From assembly GCA_022562335.1 (NCBI GenBank), contig JADFPM010000154.1:1-6439 (forward strand): 6,439 nucleotides of DNA, read 5' to 3'. Position 1 is the first letter of the stretch. Each line of letters begins with the position of its first letter. Origin of the DNA: Chloroflexota bacterium. GTDB taxonomy: Bacteria > Chloroflexota > Dehalococcoidia > Lucifugimonadales > UBA3495. Shown piece by piece: positions 5,622 through 6,439 of the stretch. Made by a program: the position numbers and the translations under genes. The notes beneath the pieces were generated by a model, which saw nothing but the letters and a program-made list of their open reading frames with translations, made no database searches and was not told the origin of the DNA.

Positions 5622-6439
5622 ATGGCCAACAATTACACCATATGCGTTGCCACCGTGGGGGGCGGGCTGTCGGTTAGTCCCGACGGAGGGGAGTCTTGGA
5701 ACCGGATCAGGGACCCACTGCCTTCGGAATGCAACGTTAGGGCCCTGACCGTATACCCCGACGATGCCCACCGGATCATAGCGGGGACCGACATTGGCAT
5801 TTTCCGCAGCGACGACAACGGCGGCTCTTGGGAGAAGTTGGATTCGCCCATGGAGAGCCTTCAGATCTGGTCGGTGACCGTGGACCCGGCCGACACCGAG
5901 ACCATATTTGCCGGCACCCGGCCAGAGGCTTTCCGGTCCAGGGACGGCGGCAAGTCGTGGCAGCACCTGACCATGGGCGTCAACATGAACTGCCCGGTGG
6001 GTACTCCCCGGACCACCAACGTGATAGTCGACCCCAGGGACCACCGCACCATATGGGCGGGCATCGAGGTCGACGGGGTATATAAAAGCCTGGACGGCGG
6101 CGACAACTGGATACATTTGTCGGACCTGGGGCCGGACCCATTCCACGGAGACATTCACGGCATGGCGATCAGCGCCGGGCCGACCACGTCGATCTACTGC
6201 ACCAGTCCCTTCGGCATCGCCCAGAGCACCGACGAGGGAGAAAGCTGGGACTACCACTATTTCCCCAAGTTCAATGAGAACGACAACCGGTCCTACTGCC
6301 GGGGCATGGCCATAAAGACCGACGATCCCAACGTGATGTTCGTCGGCAACGGCGACGCCATACCTGGTATCACCGGGGCCATCCAACAGACCAGGGACGA
6401 CGGAAAGACCTGGCAGAAGACCGAACTGCCGGTGGCGCC
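5622..6439 (+). CDS. BNR/Asp-box repeat beta-propeller protein (VPS10/YCF48/sialidase-like), 3' end cut by window
   Basis: The frame stays open to the right edge, so only the first 272 residues are seen. At least six Asp boxes (S/T-x-D-x-G-x-x-W) occur at regular spacing: SPDGGESW, SDDNGGSW, SRDGGKSW, SLDGGDNW, STDEGESW and TRDDGKTW, 43 to 55 residues apart. Each is the turn of a propeller blade, and most follow a strand of the type xTIxAGTxxGxFRS. Such propellers occur in sialidases, sortilin-like VPS10 domains, YCF48/Hcf136 photosystem assembly factors and many uncharacterised bacterial proteins. The sialidase Arg triad cannot be judged here. No signal peptide or membrane segment follows MANNYTICVATVGGG, so it looks cytoplasmic, which is unusual for the family. 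Function unknown. It has its own upstream region, divergent from the hydrolase cluster. Confidence 0.88.
   Translation, partial: MANNYTICVATVGGGLSVSPDGGESWNRIRDPLPSECNVRALTVYPDDAHRIIAGTDIGIFRSDDNGGSWEKLDSPMESLQIWSVTVDPADTETIFAGTRPEAFRSRDGGKSWQHLTMGVNMNCPVGTPRTTNVIVDPRDHRTIWAGIEVDGVYKSLDGGDNWIHLSDLGPDPFHGDIHGMAISAGPTTSIYCTSPFGIAQSTDEGESWDYHYFPKFNENDNRSYCRGMAIKTDDPNVMFVGNGDAIPGITGAIQQTRDDGKTWQKTELPVA

Noticed and set aside
5595..6386. A 263-residue open frame on the - strand opposite the propeller gene
   Set aside because: It is antisense to a frame with six Asp boxes and a strong ribosome site; its V/G/P/H-rich composition is typical of a mirror frame in GC-rich DNA.
1..6439. CRISPR array, tRNA or rRNA genes, transposase genes
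   Set aside because: I looked for regular direct repeats with spacers, tRNA T-loop motifs and transposase frames and found none.

Overview
The window is GC-rich bacterial DNA carrying six complete or partial genes whose domains I recognise, plus a partial regulator at the left edge. The source is probably an uncultured Chloroflexota (SAR202/Dehalococcoidia-like) or a similar metabolically versatile soil or marine lineage. That rests on the kind of genes present: two different luciferase-like (LLM) flavin oxidoreductases in one cluster, a LuxR-type HTH with a HINSIYGKL recognition segment, a leaderless Asp-box propeller protein, and intergenic GCTGACG-type repeats. No rRNA, tRNA or marker protein fixes the taxonomy.

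Left part (1-1180): the C-terminal DNA-binding domain of a LuxR-family regulator (+ strand, cut by the window edge) ends at 251. A strong hairpin terminator at 278-312 looks able to act on both strands. It separates this gene from a convergent GlcG/HbpS-like gene (- strand, 363-779). The roughly 400 bp to the right of that gene hold no convincing ORF. They contain a decayed 87-bp inverted repeat of MITE/REP type, a small hairpin, a perfect 16-bp palindrome and a run of four 7-bp repeats.

Centre (1181-5478): four genes point leftwards in the order alpha/beta hydrolase, F420-type LLM oxidoreductase, FMN-type LLM monooxygenase, and serine beta-lactamase-fold esterase. The last two are 33 bp apart and probably share a transcript. 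A TATAAT-type promoter lies just before the FMN-type LLM gene. Two flavin-type oxidoreductases with two hydrolases suggest a small catabolic module (oxygenation or redox change followed by ester, lactone or ring hydrolysis), but the substrate cannot be read from the sequence. The alpha/beta hydrolase has Thr where the nucleophile Ser is expected.

Right part (5479-6439): a short divergent promoter region leads to a + strand gene, open at the right edge, that encodes a BNR/Asp-box beta-propeller with at least six Asp boxes and no signal peptide. I see no clear evidence for a wholly new system. The most unusual items are the Thr-for-Ser hydrolase, the oxidoreductase/hydrolase cluster, and the inverted repeat.
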